A stretch of 38,965 nt of DNA from Blastocatellia bacterium AA13 (GTDB lineage Bacteria > Acidobacteriota > Blastocatellia > UBA7656): assembly GCA_003222245.1 (NCBI GenBank), contig QHVH01000048.1:1-38965 (forward strand), in the 5' to 3' direction. Below are positions 27,043 through 36,191 of the stretch, piece after piece. The notes beneath the pieces are model-generated. The model searched no databases. It had not been told where the DNA came from and saw only the letters and a program-made list of their open reading frames with translations. The first letter of the stretch is position 1; each line of letters opens with the position of its first letter. Position numbers and translations under genes: made by a program.

Positions 27043-27950
27043 GTCGCTGCTCTCACTACTCTGCTTGAATGAAGAACCTCAGGTTTTCACGAGCCGACAG
27101 TTCCAATCGTTCCGTTCCCTCACTCCTGGAGAGCGTCCGGTCCGGTCCGCTGGTCCTGGCCTCGGCCATCCAACTTCTTGTCATCAAGTCTGATTGTGGA
27201 CCCCTGAATTGCCCTGATGCCATTAATTGCATAAAGAAGACTGTGAAATCAATATCGTCGCAATATCCTCGCTTGACCTTCCTCGCCTCTTGCCTGCATA
27301 TCCTTCCAGCGGAGCGCGCAAAGCTCCAACTCAAGCTCAGCATTGATCTGACTGCGGCGAGCGCCTGCGCTCGAGGGTGTTCGCAATACCTGCCAGGGAG
27401 TCAGCCCACGTCTGTGCAATCCGTGGCAGTTTCTGCAGCCCGATCTCCTTACGGGCAGCAAGCGTTTTGTCGAGGACTGCCGCTAGATCCATACCTCAAC
27501 AGGTAGACTCTGATCCTTCTCGCGCTTGTTTTTCCTACCGACGCAATGGCCATTAGGTCCGGCGAAAGGGATTTTCGCTACACATCCAAACGTTTTTCTT
27601 GCCGACGCCAAAGCGCTTTCCTAGCGACAAAGGATTGGATAATGAATTGCATTATGATTCGATGCCTGGAAGCGTCAGATATTCTTTCAGGCAGCCGTTT
27701 CCTCCAGTAAGTTAGCCAACTCTCAAACCCCCACGAGAAATTACGACTTATGATAGCTGCGACTGGAGCGCGCGAGTGTTCTTCATCTCCACCGCGTCGA
27801 TTGATCTCGATTCTGTCCGGTGTCGACGCGGAGAAGAGCCCCATTGTGTACCGGCATTCCCCTCTACCGCGTACTGGATCTAATGCGCCGACAGCCGCCA
27901 AGCCGCGAAAGACTGTGAGAGGTGTGAGCGCCAAGCTCGCTGGTACCCTT
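27043..27950. other. 0.9-kb divergent intergenic region between NRPS and sensor kinase
   Basis: Promoters for both the NRPS operon (minus) and the kinase (plus) must lie here. Two overlapping minus-strand frames precede the NRPS: 27337-27492 (51 codons, MDLAAVLDKTLAARKEIGLQ, helical and protein-like) and 27056-27343 (95 codons, no protein character, ending 13 bases before the NRPS start). Neither is convincing. An A+T-rich part around 27570-27750 holds a 6-bp inverted repeat (ATAATG/CATTAT, 27639-27655) and a 10-base palindrome AAAGCGCTTT (27610-27619). The kinase reading frame extends back to 27750, but I prefer the later start. Confidence 0.5.
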
Positions 27951-30900
27951 ATGCGAAGATCTATTTTAAGAATCGCCCTTGTTTTTCTTTTTTTTCTGCC
28001 AGGTGCGTCCTCATTCATTGCCCGCCGTGTATTGGCGCTTGACTCGAATAAAGCAGTCACTCAATACAACCTCAAGTACTGGCAGGCTGAGCAAGGTCTG
28101 CCTCAGAACACGGTAATGGCCATAATACAAACTCGCGACGGATATCTGTGGTGTGGAACTGAGGAGGGCCTGTGCCGATTCGACGGTGTCCGGTTTACCG
28201 TATTCAATAAGGGCAATTCGCCCGGATTCGTTCATAACTATGTCACATCGCTCTATGAAGACCGCGACGGAGTGCTGTGGATCGGGACCTGGGCCGGCTT
28301 GTGCAATATGAAGGGCGGCAAATTCAACGCCTATGCGGGAGGTGATTTCAATCTCCGCGGAGGCGTATCGGCCATCTCCGGCGAGGACGACGGGACAGTC
28401 TGGGTCGCGTATGGAGAAGGACTGCTCTCGATAAAAAACGGCGCGGCCCGTTCATATACAACGCGCGACGGGCTGAATAATAACTCCATTCAATCGCTCG
28501 AAGTATCACCGGAAGGCATATGGGTAGGTACTCTGGGAGGCTTGAATGAAATTTCCACCGGCAAGACAAAGTCATATACAACGGCCGATGGATTAGCGAA
28601 CAACAATATCAGCACTCTCAAGCGGACTCGCGATGGAGCGCTCTGGATCGGCACTACCACGGGACTGAGCGCCCTCAGAGATAACCGCATAACTACTTAC
28701 ACGATCAAGGATGGATTATCGAATAATGTCATCAAGGCGGTTTGCGAAGATAAAGACGGCAACCTATGGATCGGAACACAGAGCGGGTTGAATCGCTGGA
28801 AGGACGGGAAATTTTCAGCGCTGACGGATCATGGCGGCCTCTCCAATAGCAATGTGGATTCAATCCGCGAGGACCGCGAAGGAAACCTCTGGGTCGGCAC
28901 CGAAGGAGGCGGTTTGAACCTGGTCAGAGACGGCAAGTTTTATACCTATTCGACGCTTGAAGGTCTCTCCAACGACAAAGCATGGACCATCTACGAGATG
29001 AGAGATGGAAGTATCTGGATCGGAACTGACGGAGGACTGAACAGGTTCAAGGACGGCGGATTCACGAAATATACAACAAAGGACGGCCTGGCCAACAACG
29101 TCGTTAGAACAATGCTCGAAGCCAGGGACGGCTCCCTATGGGTGGGCACCGGCGCGGGCTTGAGCTGCATGAACAATGGAAAGTTCAAGAGCTACACGAC
29201 GCGAGACGGACTCTCAAATGACTTCGTCAAGGCGATCCTCGAGAGCAGGGACGGGAGTCTGTGGATTGGAACGGAACGAGGCGGACTGAATCGCCTGAAG
29301 GACGGGCGATTCGATGTGTACACCAAGAGCGAGGGTCTCGGTGGAAACGCGGTACGGGCCATTTGCGAAACAGCGGATGGCGCGCTGTTGCTTGGAACCA
29401 ACGGGGGGCTCTCTCGATACAAGGACGGCAAGTTCGAGCCATCCATACTTGACGGTGAGCTTGCCAATGCACAGATCATATCGATCCATCAGGACGGACC
29501 GTCGAGCTACTGGATTGGCTCGGTCAACAACGGAATAATCCGGCTGCGTGACGGCGTAGCGCGATCCTTCACAACCAGGGAAGGGTTATTTGATGACGCG
29601 GTGATCGAGATTCTCGAAGATGCCGAGAAGAATCTCTGGGTGAGTTGCAATCGAGGCATCTATCGGATCAGCGCGGCATCGATGGATAATTGGCGGCCGG
29701 ACTCTCCGCCTCTGCGCTGTCAGGTATTCAACACCGCCGACGGGATGAGAAGCCAGGAGTGCAACGGCGGCAACCAGGCCGCGGGCTGCAAAACCAGCAA
29801 CGGCAAGCTCTGGTTCCCGACTATACACGGCGTGGTAGTCGTCAATCCCTATGAAACACGCCTGAATAATCTCGCGCCGCCCGTAGTAATCGAGCAGATA
29901 ACTATTGGAGGAAAAGTTCAAGATAGGGGTCCAAAGATTCGCGTAGCGCCCGGACCAGGCGAAGTCGAGATCCAATACACGGGTCTCAGTTTCTCCGCTC
30001 CTGAGCGAGTGCGATTCAAATATCAATTGACGGGCTACGATAAGGACTGGATCGATGCGGGCACTCGAAGAGCCGCTTACTACACGAACCTTCCACCCGG
30101 CGAGTACAGCTTCAGAGTTCTCGCCTGCAATAGCGACGGCGTGTGGAACGAGACGGGAGCGGCCCTGGAGTTTTATCTGGCGCCGCATTTCTACCAAACA
30201 TCCTGGTTCTATGGTCTCGGCGCTCTCGCGATAGTATTCGCCGTGGTGGGCGGTTATCGAATGCGCGTAAGACATCTGATGGCGCGCGAGCGCGAGCTTG
30301 CGATGCGCGTTCACGATCGAACTTCGGAACTGCAGGCTCAAAAGAGAGAGTTTCAACAGCTTTTCGAGAATGCTCCGGTTGGTATTGCAAGGCTGGATAA
30401 AGACGAGAATATCATCAGTCTGAATAAAAGCTTTGAGAACATTTTCGGTTTCAATGCGGAAGAAATACGATCTCGGTTTATCAACGACTTGATTGTACCG
30501 TACGAACTGATTGAGGAAGCGTCGGAGTTGACCCGAAGAACGCTCGCCGGCGAAGGGCCAATGAAGGAAACCGTCAGGCGCCGCAAGGACGGAAGCATGG
30601 TTCCCGTGGAAATCTATGTCGCGCCGATCTCGGTTGGGCACGCACACGACGGCTTCTACGGTATGTACCTGGATATCACCGAGCGCAAGAAGGCGGAGGT
30701 CGATCTTAGAAACGCGAAAGAAGCCGCGGAGCAGGCAAGCAGAGCCAAGAGCGAATTCCTCGCCAACATGAGCCACGAGATTCGCACGCCGATGAACGGC
30801 ATCATTGGAATGACCGAGCTTGCGCTGGAGACTGATCTGACAGACGAACAGGAAGACTACTTGAGCACGGTCAAAAGCTCCGCTCATTCGTTGCTCACCT

Positions 30901-32693
30901 TAATCAACGACATTCTCGACTTCTCGAAGATCGAAGCGGGCAAGCTCGATCTTGACGAAGGTGTCTTTGGTCTGCGCGAAAACATCGACAGCGCTATGAA
31001 AGTGCTTGCCGTACGCGCGCACAGCAAGGGGCTCGAGCTGATCTGTGATATAACGTCGGACGTGCCCGAGCTGCTCGTCGGCGATGCCGGGCGTCTTTGC
31101 CAGGTTATAATCAATCTTGTAGGCAACGCTATAAAGTTCACCGACGCAGGCGAGGTCGTACTCCGAATTAGAATGGAATCGGAATCAACGGGAGAAGCCG
31201 GGATTGCATTCGAAGTCTGCGATACCGGTATCGGGATAACTCCGGTTCAACAGGAGAAAATATTTCAAGCGTTCGAACAGGCGGACGCCTCTACCACCCG
31301 AAAATACGGCGGAACGGGACTTGGCCTATCTATTTCGTCGCGGCTGGTCCGCCTGATGGGCGGCCAGTTATGGGTTAAGAGTGAGATCGGGAATGGAAGT
31401 ACATTCGGATTTTCCGCTCGCTTCAAGACTCAGGCCGATGACGGAAACCGCACGACAAAGACAAAGGTCCAATTAAGAGGGCTGCGGGCGCTTGTGGTTG
31501 ATGACAACGCCGCCAACAGGAAACTGCTCGAGATCAATCTGACGGACTGGGGAATGTTGGTCACGAGCGTACAGAGCGGAGAGCTTGCGCTGGGTGCATT
31601 GCGACAGGCTGCCGCGGCCGGAACGCCGTTCTCTCTGATGCTCCTGGATCATCAGATGCCCGGGATGGACGGCTTCACCGTTGCCGAATATGTGAAGGCC
31701 GATCCTCAGTTATCCGAAGTCAGGATCATAATGCAGACTTCAACGGCGCAGCACGGAAGCGCGAGACGAATTCGCGACCTGCAACTGAGCGGCTATCTGA
31801 TAAAGCCGATATCACAGTTGGCCCTGCTCACCGCCGTCAATCAAGCTATCGAGAACACTCCGCCTTCCAGTCGAGTTGAGGAGCCCCCCGATCGGTCCAA
31901 AGAGGAGATTCGCGAGCGGCCGCTGAGGATACTGATCGCCGATGATAATGAAATCAATCGCCGCCTCGCTTTGAAACTACTCGAGAACCGCGGCCATAGA
32001 GTGACTCCGGCGACGGACGGAATTCAGGCCGTAGCAATGTTTGAGAGAGAACTGTTCGATCTGATTCTGATGGACGTGCAGATGCCCACGATGAACGGCC
32101 TTCAAGCTACTGCCGCCATTCGCGAAATTGAAAAGTCCTTGCACACACGAATTCCGATCATTGCTATGACGGCGAGAGCTATAAAAGGCGACAGGGAGGA
32201 ATGCATGCGCGCGGGAATGGACGGTTATGTGTCCAAGCCGATCAATCAGGCGGATCTGTTCAAAGCTATACGAGAGCTCGTTCCCGATCCGCGGATAATT
32301 TCCGGGGACGATGTCGGCGATAGCGCCGGCCAGGGTTCCTTAGTCGTGCTGGATCACAATGCTCTGCTGCGAGACACCGAAGGCGATGAGGAATTTCTTC
32401 GAGAGATCGTAGAAATTTTCTTGCAGGAATATCCAAAACAGATGGCGACCTTGACTGATATGATACAGCGCGGCGAACAGGAAGCGGCCTACGAAATAGC
32501 TCATAAGCTCAAAGGCTCAATTGGGAGCATGCGAGCGCCCGCGGCATTCGAGGTCGCCGCGGCATTTGAAGGTTTTCTGCGCCGCGGCGATATTGCGACG
32601 GCAGGAAGCCTCTTTAGCGAGCTTCGCAATAGAGTCGAAGAGTTATCCGCGGAGCTGACGAAGATAACAGAGCGGGTTCCGACAGAAGGCTGA
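27951..32693 (+). CDS. Hybrid sensor histidine kinase with double seven-bladed propeller sensor
   Basis: I chose ATG at 27951 (1580 residues) because a signal peptide follows at once ([20 protein letters not shown]); the frame is open from 27750. About 14 Reg_prop repeats (pattern DGxLWIGTxxGL, residues about 55-630), enough for two seven-bladed propellers, form the periplasmic sensor, followed by a Y_Y_Y domain (660-741) and one membrane segment (about 750-772). Inside are a PAS domain (800-913), HisKA with the phospho-accepting His in [12 protein letters not shown] (about 940), an ATPase domain ([16 protein letters not shown]), two receiver domains (Asp in [10 protein letters not shown] at about 1183; [10 protein letters not shown] at about 1330) and an Hpt domain with AHKLKGSIG (about 1518). 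This is a full phosphorelay in one protein with no DNA-binding output. It is divergent from the NRPS, which suggests but does not prove a regulatory link. Confidence 0.96.
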   Translation: MRRSILRIALVFLFFLPGASSFIARRVLALDSNKAVTQYNLKYWQAEQGLPQNTVMAIIQTRDGYLWCGTEEGLCRFDGVRFTVFNKGNSPGFVHNYVTSLYEDRDGVLWIGTWAGLCNMKGGKFNAYAGGDFNLRGGVSAISGEDDGTVWVAYGEGLLSIKNGAARSYTTRDGLNNNSIQSLEVSPEGIWVGTLGGLNEISTGKTKSYTTADGLANNNISTLKRTRDGALWIGTTTGLSALRDNRITTYTIKDGLSNNVIKAVCEDKDGNLWIGTQSGLNRWKDGKFSALTDHGGLSNSNVDSIREDREGNLWVGTEGGGLNLVRDGKFYTYSTLEGLSNDKAWTIYEMRDGSIWIGTDGGLNRFKDGGFTKYTTKDGLANNVVRTMLEARDGSLWVGTGAGLSCMNNGKFKSYTTRDGLSNDFVKAILESRDGSLWIGTERGGLNRLKDGRFDVYTKSEGLGGNAVRAICETADGALLLGTNGGLSRYKDGKFEPSILDGELANAQIISIHQDGPSSYWIGSVNNGIIRLRDGVARSFTTREGLFDDAVIEILEDAEKNLWVSCNRGIYRISAASMDNWRPDSPPLRCQVFNTADGMRSQECNGGNQAAGCKTSNGKLWFPTIHGVVVVNPYETRLNNLAPPVVIEQITIGGKVQDRGPKIRVAPGPGEVEIQYTGLSFSAPERVRFKYQLTGYDKDWIDAGTRRAAYYTNLPPGEYSFRVLACNSDGVWNETGAALEFYLAPHFYQTSWFYGLGALAIVFAVVGGYRMRVRHLMARERELAMRVHDRTSELQAQKREFQQLFENAPVGIARLDKDENIISLNKSFENIFGFNAEEIRSRFINDLIVPYELIEEASELTRRTLAGEGPMKETVRRRKDGSMVPVEIYVAPISVGHAHDGFYGMYLDITERKKAEVDLRNAKEAAEQASRAKSEFLANMSHEIRTPMNGIIGMTELALETDLTDEQEDYLSTVKSSAHSLLTLINDILDFSKIEAGKLDLDEGVFGLRENIDSAMKVLAVRAHSKGLELICDITSDVPELLVGDAGRLCQVIINLVGNAIKFTDAGEVVLRIRMESESTGEAGIAFEVCDTGIGITPVQQEKIFQAFEQADASTTRKYGGTGLGLSISSRLVRLMGGQLWVKSEIGNGSTFGFSARFKTQADDGNRTTKTKVQLRGLRALVVDDNAANRKLLEINLTDWGMLVTSVQSGELALGALRQAAAAGTPFSLMLLDHQMPGMDGFTVAEYVKADPQLSEVRIIMQTSTAQHGSARRIRDLQLSGYLIKPISQLALLTAVNQAIENTPPSSRVEEPPDRSKEEIRERPLRILIADDNEINRRLALKLLENRGHRVTPATDGIQAVAMFERELFDLILMDVQMPTMNGLQATAAIREIEKSLHTRIPIIAMTARAIKGDREECMRAGMDGYVSKPINQADLFKAIRELVPDPRIISGDDVGDSAGQGSLVVLDHNALLRDTEGDEEFLREIVEIFLQEYPKQMATLTDMIQRGEQEAAYEIAHKLKGSIGSMRAPAAFEVAAAFEGFLRRGDIATAGSLFSELRNRVEELSAELTKITERVPTEG
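28116..29850 (+). repeat. Propeller-repeat coding region (about 14 units of ~120 bp)
   Basis: Tandem units each encode roughly 40 residues with the core D-G-x-L-W-I-G-T-x-x-G-L and a following F/Y-x-x-Y-T-T-x-D-G-L. Units 5-10 are the most alike, suggesting recent duplication within the sensor. The last two (about 29590-29850) are degenerate. Confidence 0.85.
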
Positions 32694-32707
32694 TAAAATG
32701 ATCAGCT

Positions 32708-33226
32708 ATGATAATCGCTCCAAAACCTTCGGCCATAAAGGTTGACGTCATTCCAGCATCGCAAGACCAGGAGCCTGTACTGGCTAATCTCCTGGAGCTA
32801 TATGTCTACGACTTCAGCGAGTTTCTGGATGTCAAACTCGGCGCCGATGGCCGCTGCGGCTATAAGAACCTTTCTCTGTACTGGAAGGATCCCAATCGGC
32901 ATCCATTCATAGTTATGGCCGACGATCATCTGGCGGGGTTTGTATTCGTTGCCAGAGGCTCTGCGATTTCCGGCAGCGCTGACGTATGGGATATGGCCGA
33001 GTTCTTCATCACTCGGAGTTTTCGGCGATCCGGAGTCGGCACAAGAGCCGCGCATCACATTTGGCGGACCCTGCCCGGAAAATGGGAAGTGCGCATTATC
33101 GGTCTGAACAAGAGCGCGAAAGAATTCTGGGCCCGCTCCATCGGCGACTTTCTCAGCCAGGAAATCAATCCTGTCTCCGTGGAAAAAGAGGGAAAGCCGT
33201 GGTTTGTATTCTCATTTGAAACGTAG
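32708..33226 (+). CDS. GNAT-family N-acetyltransferase
   Basis: 172 residues. The acetyl-CoA binding region is visible as VWDMAEFFITRSFRRSGVGT (R-x-x-G-V-G-T, motif A), followed by RAAHHIWRTLPGKWEVRI. An upstream strand HPFIVMADDHLAGFVFVARG supports the GNAT fold. The substrate is unknown. It starts 14 bases after the kinase stop on the same strand, so it may be co-transcribed, but no clear ribosome binding site precedes the ATG at 32708. The N-terminal part (LLELYVYDFSEFLDV) matches a common GNAT subgroup. Confidence 0.87.
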   Translation: MIIAPKPSAIKVDVIPASQDQEPVLANLLELYVYDFSEFLDVKLGADGRCGYKNLSLYWKDPNRHPFIVMADDHLAGFVFVARGSAISGSADVWDMAEFFITRSFRRSGVGTRAAHHIWRTLPGKWEVRIIGLNKSAKEFWARSIGDFLSQEINPVSVEKEGKPWFVFSFET

Positions 33227-33371
33227 CGCCTTCGACGGCCTGAGAAACACAAGAATGTAAGATGGAGCATCAATGCGGGATTTAATAGTAAATCGAGATC
33301 GGCGTCACGCCTGATCACAATCGCGATGCTGAAAAGAATGGTGAGATAATACAGAAGGAGGTCCGACAATC

Positions 33372-34085
33372 GTGCCGGCAACAACCGCAAAAGCCATCCT
33401 CAAGGAAATCGAGCCGCTCGGCAAAGAGGGCTACAAAAAGGTTCTCTTCAATCATGGCGTGACGGGGCCCTGTTTCGGAGTCAAGATCGAAGAGTTGAAA
33501 AAAATCCAGAAGCGGATCAAGAAGGATTATCAGCTCGCGCTCGATCTCTACGACACCGGAGTCTATGACGCTATGTATCTGGCCGGCCTCATCGCTGATG
33601 ACGCCAAGATGACAAAAAGTGATTTGAGAGGATGGCTGAAGAAAGCCTGCCCTCCGTTGGCAACCTCCACTGTGGCGTGGGTCGCGGCCGAAAGCCGCTA
33701 TGGATGGGATCTAGCGTTGGAATGGATAGAATCGAATAAGGAGATATCGGCGGCGGCAGGCTGGGCGACACTCAGCAGCCTGGTCTCTATCAAAGCCGAT
33801 TCCGATCTCGACCTCGGCCGATTGAAACAACTATTGGAACGTCTGCCGGCGACGATTCATGAAGCGCCGAACAAAGCTCGCGCTCAAATGAACGGATTCA
33901 TCATCGCGGTTGGCAGCTACGTTTCATCGCTGACAAACCTGGCTGCACAAGTCGGCAAGGAGATCGGTCCCGTCACGGTAGACGTCGGCAATACCTCTTG
34001 TCGCGTCCCATTCGCTCCGGACTACATACGGAAGGCCGAACAGCGCGGGATAATAGGCAAGAAACGCAAGACGGCGAAATGCTAA
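33372..34085 (+). CDS. AlkD-like DNA alkylation repair protein
   Basis: 237 residues, beginning at GTG 33372 with GAAGGAGGT 9-10 bases upstream. It matches the AlkD/AlkC-like HEAT-repeat DNA glycosylase family: N-terminal KEGYKKVLFNHGVTGPCFGVKIEELKKIQKRI, then WVAAESRYGWDLALEWIES. The family excises alkylated purines; many small members of this subgroup have no tested activity. The tail is basic (GIIGKKRKTAKC). It is the last plus-strand gene and converges with the minus-strand VOC cassette across about 108 bp that contain a GC palindrome (34147-34156) but no clear terminator. Confidence 0.88.
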   Translation: MPATTAKAILKEIEPLGKEGYKKVLFNHGVTGPCFGVKIEELKKIQKRIKKDYQLALDLYDTGVYDAMYLAGLIADDAKMTKSDLRGWLKKACPPLATSTVAWVAAESRYGWDLALEWIESNKEISAAAGWATLSSLVSIKADSDLDLGRLKQLLERLPATIHEAPNKARAQMNGFIIAVGSYVSSLTNLAAQVGKEIGPVTVDVGNTSCRVPFAPDYIRKAEQRGIIGKKRKTAKC

Positions 34086-34193
34086 TAGCGGATTTCCGTC
34101 ACCGCGATCAGACCGGCTGAGCGTAACTCAATAGCTGAATCGCGAGGCGGCGCCGCGTTCCACTCCCGTTGCGATTGTGAATGGCGTGCGGGG

Positions 34194-34604
34194 CTAGTTT
34201 CGTGCCATGAACATCCATCGATGTCCTTCTAGATCCTCAACTCGGTATCGTCGCGCTGGCGGCCCATCCTCCGGTTCAGACAAGATAACGGCTCCTGCGG
34301 CCTTAGCCCGAGCATGGTGCTCGTCGACGTCATCAACATAGACGAGAACACCATCAATGATCCATGGCAGAGCGGACCATGAGGCGGCAATCTCGCAGTT
34401 GTCGCGATGTCGCCTGGGGCCTTCATAGTCCGCCGACGGACTGGCCAACATGACTAGTCCATCCCCAATCGACATTTCTCCGTGAGAAAGCCTGCCATCG
34501 GAAGACGTGAAGCGAGCTGTCTCCGTGAATCCAAACACTTTGGCCAGCCATTCTAGGGCGGCAACGCCGTCCTCATACGTCAAAAACGGAACCACGTCTG
34601 GCAT
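34194..34604 (-). CDS. VOC/PhnB-like protein, first gene at the inner edge of the right cassette array
   Basis: 136 residues from ATG 34604, chosen because AAGGAGA lies 8 bases upstream; the frame is open to 34652 but the extra residues are not protein-like. The VOC fold is indicated by MPDVVPFLTYEDGVAALEWLAK, a pattern of PhnB-like glyoxalase-related proteins, and by YRVEDLEGHRWMFMARN at the end. Ligand unknown. attC D precedes it (34681-34772). Unlike every other gene in this array, it has no attC after its stop: 34086-34193 shows no pairable R boxes. This makes it the last gene before the array breaks. Confidence 0.86.
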   Translation of the reverse strand: MPDVVPFLTYEDGVAALEWLAKVFGFTETARFTSSDGRLSHGEMSIGDGLVMLASPSADYEGPRRHRDNCEIAASWSALPWIIDGVLVYVDDVDEHHARAKAAGAVILSEPEDGPPARRYRVEDLEGHRWMFMARN

Positions 34605-34680
34605 CTTGTTCTCCTTTCGCCATGCCACGAAGGTTTCGAACACCAAACACACACGACGGCACTGCCGAGCCGGCCGTGCC

Positions 34681-34772
34681 GCCTAACGCTCGCGTTCAGC
34701 GGGGCCGTGAACGGCATTGAAAGCAACTATACGAACTGTGCTTCGCGGCCTCCGCTGCAACGCCTTTTAGAC
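34681..34772 (-). repeat. attC site D
   Basis: R boxes GCCTAAC (34681-34687) and TTTAGAC (34766-34772). The arms GTTCAGCGGGGCCGTG and CGCGGCCTCCGCTGCAAC pair with two unpaired bases six positions apart in the right arm. The arms are nearly identical to sites A and E, so this is one attC subfamily shared by both arrays. It follows the first DUF2442 gene. Confidence 0.87.
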
Positions 34773-34788
34773 GGGCTTTTCGTAATAG

Positions 34789-35031
34789 CTATTTGATGGC
34801 AAGGAGACTCTTGACAGATATATCCTCATCTACATCTTCCCAGTGAATCCCTATTCCTCCGCCAATTAAACGCCACCCTTCTCGCTGTTCTGGCGTCGCA
34901 TTCTCGAGACGAGGAAACCAAACTAGCGGGACTGCTACCTCCCGCCCATCCGCCAGAACGATTTGCAGCCGGTCTTCTGTGCAAGTTACATTCACTGCGA
35001 GCGGTTCAACGCTGATTGATAAGGTGCTCAT
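34789..35031 (-). CDS. DUF2442 protein (pair 1), putative antitoxin-like partner
   Basis: 80 residues from ATG 35031, where GAGGAGAGA lies just upstream; the frame extends to 35097. The family pattern is clear: PLVWFPRLENATPEQREGWR followed by LIGGGIGIHWEDVDEDISVK. DUF2442 proteins are usually encoded directly after DUF4160 proteins, and the pair has been proposed as a toxin-antitoxin-like module; no mechanism is established as far as I know. It overlaps the DUF4160 gene by 26 bases and is followed by attC D, so the two genes share one cassette. Confidence 0.85.
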   Translation of the reverse strand: MSTLSISVEPLAVNVTCTEDRLQIVLADGREVAVPLVWFPRLENATPEQREGWRLIGGGIGIHWEDVDEDISVKSLLAIK

Positions 35032-35326
35032 GCCATCTCTCCTCAAATAGGTCTCTGTTTTGTCGAACAATTCTCTGGATTTCCGATAGCTCTCCACTGC
35101 GAAGGCCCCGCGAGCTTGCCAAAGCTACCGGGTTCAGCCAAAACTTTGCATACCTCTCGGCCTGCTCCACATGGATATGAGGCGGCTCTTGGCCTTCTCG
35201 GCTGAAGAAGAAGAATCTATAGCCTTTTACTCTGAGAATTGTTGCACATGAATAGATTACTCTGAGGGTCGAAGTACTGGAAGTTGCGGCACGGCTTCGA
35301 TGGCTTCGACCGTCTGACGCCCGCAT
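35006..35326 (-). CDS. DUF4160 protein (pair 1), start region apparently damaged
   Basis: The conserved DUF4160 body is present: TILRVKGYRFFFFSREGQEP, then PHIHVEQAERYAKFWLNPVA. The only in-frame ATG is at 35326, inside attC E, and gives an N-terminal extension with no protein character (RASDGRSHRSRAATSST). Family members normally start two residues before T-I-L-R. A suitable ATG exists at 35249 but in the wrong frame: ATG TGC AAC AAT. Removing one A from GCAACAATT would restore M-C-T-I-L-R-V-K-G. So either a one-base insertion has disabled the normal start, or translation begins at an unusual codon. The gene overlaps the DUF2442 gene (pair 1). Confidence 0.72.
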   Translation of the reverse strand: MRASDGRSHRSRAATSSTSTLRVIYSCATILRVKGYRFFFFSREGQEPPHIHVEQAERYAKFWLNPVALASSRGLRSGELSEIQRIVRQNRDLFEERWHEHLINQR

Positions 35327-35404
35327 TCAGCGGGGCCGCGAACGGCCCTGCGAGAAACCACGTGAACTGTGCTGCGCGGCCTCCGCCGCAACGCCTTCTT
35401 AGAC
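35313..35404 (-). repeat. attC site E
   Basis: R boxes GTCTGAC (35313-35319) and CTTAGAC (35398-35404). The arms TTCAGCGGGGCCGCG and CGCGGCCTCCGCCGCAA pair with the same two unpaired right-arm bases as sites A and D. It lies directly after the stop of the second DUF2442 gene. Confidence 0.87.
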
Positions 35405-35424
35405 GTGCTTCGGATGCCTATGCT

Positions 35425-35721
35425 TTATGCGGGGGTTAGGTTCCAGCGTTGAGCCGCCTCTATCAAGGCTTCGACTTGCTCAGGCCAATCATGTAACGTT
35501 GCAGGATCAAAGTCAGCTCCATTCGGCCATACCAGCGTCTTTACCTCAGGATCAATATTAACCTGATTGAACAAACTCAGCTCCTGTAATGGCCCGTATA
35601 ACCGCCCGGCCAGCACGGGTTGAAAATCTATAGTTTGTTCCGTGTTGTCATCAAATCTCACCTTTAGGGTGTAAGGCGCAACGACCTCAAATGACTCTAC
35701 GCGATAGATCGGATGGTTCAT
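35425..35721 (-). CDS. DUF2442 protein (pair 2)
   Basis: 98 residues from ATG 35721, with AAGGGGT just upstream; the frame is open to 35784 but that part overlaps the preceding gene. It belongs to the longer DUF2442 type: YRVESFEVVAPYTLKVRFDD, ending VWPNGADFDPATLHDWPEQV. It begins 8 bases after the stop of the DUF4160 gene in the same cassette and is followed by attC E. It is only distantly similar to the DUF2442 protein of pair 1, so the two neighbouring pairs are not a simple duplication. Confidence 0.87.
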   Translation of the reverse strand: MNHPIYRVESFEVVAPYTLKVRFDDNTEQTIDFQPVLAGRLYGPLQELSLFNQVNIDPEVKTLVWPNGADFDPATLHDWPEQVEALIEAAQRWNLTPA

Positions 35722-35729
35722 ACTACCCC

Positions 35730-35999
35730 TTAGCTCAACGGGTCTATCGGCTCCGGCGTTTGCCCAGATTGTAAGAGCTTCCAATCATTTCGTAACTCTT
35801 GTTGGTGTAGTTCGGCCCACGCTTCAACGAGCCGCTGTTGTCGCCTGGGTAGCGAGCCAGCGACTAACTCCACTGCGTCAATGCTGAAAACCGCAACCTC
35901 ATTTTGATAGTAAGCGTGAAAATGGGGTCGGTGATGCGGCGCATTCACCTCCCAGTACATGCGAATGATTATTCCATAGAAGCGGCTCAGTTCCGGCAT
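35730..35999 (-). CDS. DUF4160 protein (pair 2)
   Basis: 89 residues: MPELSRFYGIIIRMYWEVNA then PHHRPHFHAYYQNEVAVFSI. The P-H-x-x-x-Y pattern and length are typical of DUF4160. Unlike the pair 1 copy, it has a normal start. It precedes DUF2442 in the same order as pair 1. The role is unknown; toxin-like activity is only a proposal for the family. It lies in a cassette bounded by attC F and attC E. Confidence 0.87.
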   Translation of the reverse strand: MPELSRFYGIIIRMYWEVNAPHHRPHFHAYYQNEVAVFSIDAVELVAGSLPRRQQRLVEAWAELHQQELRNDWKLLQSGQTPEPIDPLS

Positions 36000-36085
36000 G
36001 AGGCAATTCTACTCTTCAACCTCAGACTGGAGCAAAGAGATGGTCATGGATATTAAATTGCCAGTAAGCTGATGACATTAGGTAC

Positions 36086-36191
36086 GTCTAACGAAAGGTT
36101 CACCCGGCGCGCGCGATACGATCAACTCAAAATATACGTGGGCGATTCATAAGAAACCAACTTCGCGCTCGGGTGCATCGCCGAGTTGGCC
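36086..36191 (-). repeat. attC site F
   Basis: R boxes GTCTAAC (36086-36092) and GTTGGCC (36185-36191, one mismatch). The arms TTCACCCGGCGCGCG and CGCGCTCGGGTGCATC pair with unpaired right-arm bases. Its centre is close to that of site H (TGGGCGATTCATAA is shared). It overlaps the last codons of the membrane-protein reading frame. Confidence 0.8.

Noticed and set aside
27056-27343. 95-codon frame immediately upstream of the NRPS as a real gene
   Set aside because: No recognisable domain, odd composition, and overlapping protein-like stretches in other frames; kept only as an observation.
29586-30887. 433-codon frame antisense to the sensor kinase
   Set aside because: The opposite strand encodes conserved propeller, PAS and HisKA domains; a long antisense frame is a common effect of codon bias in such genes.
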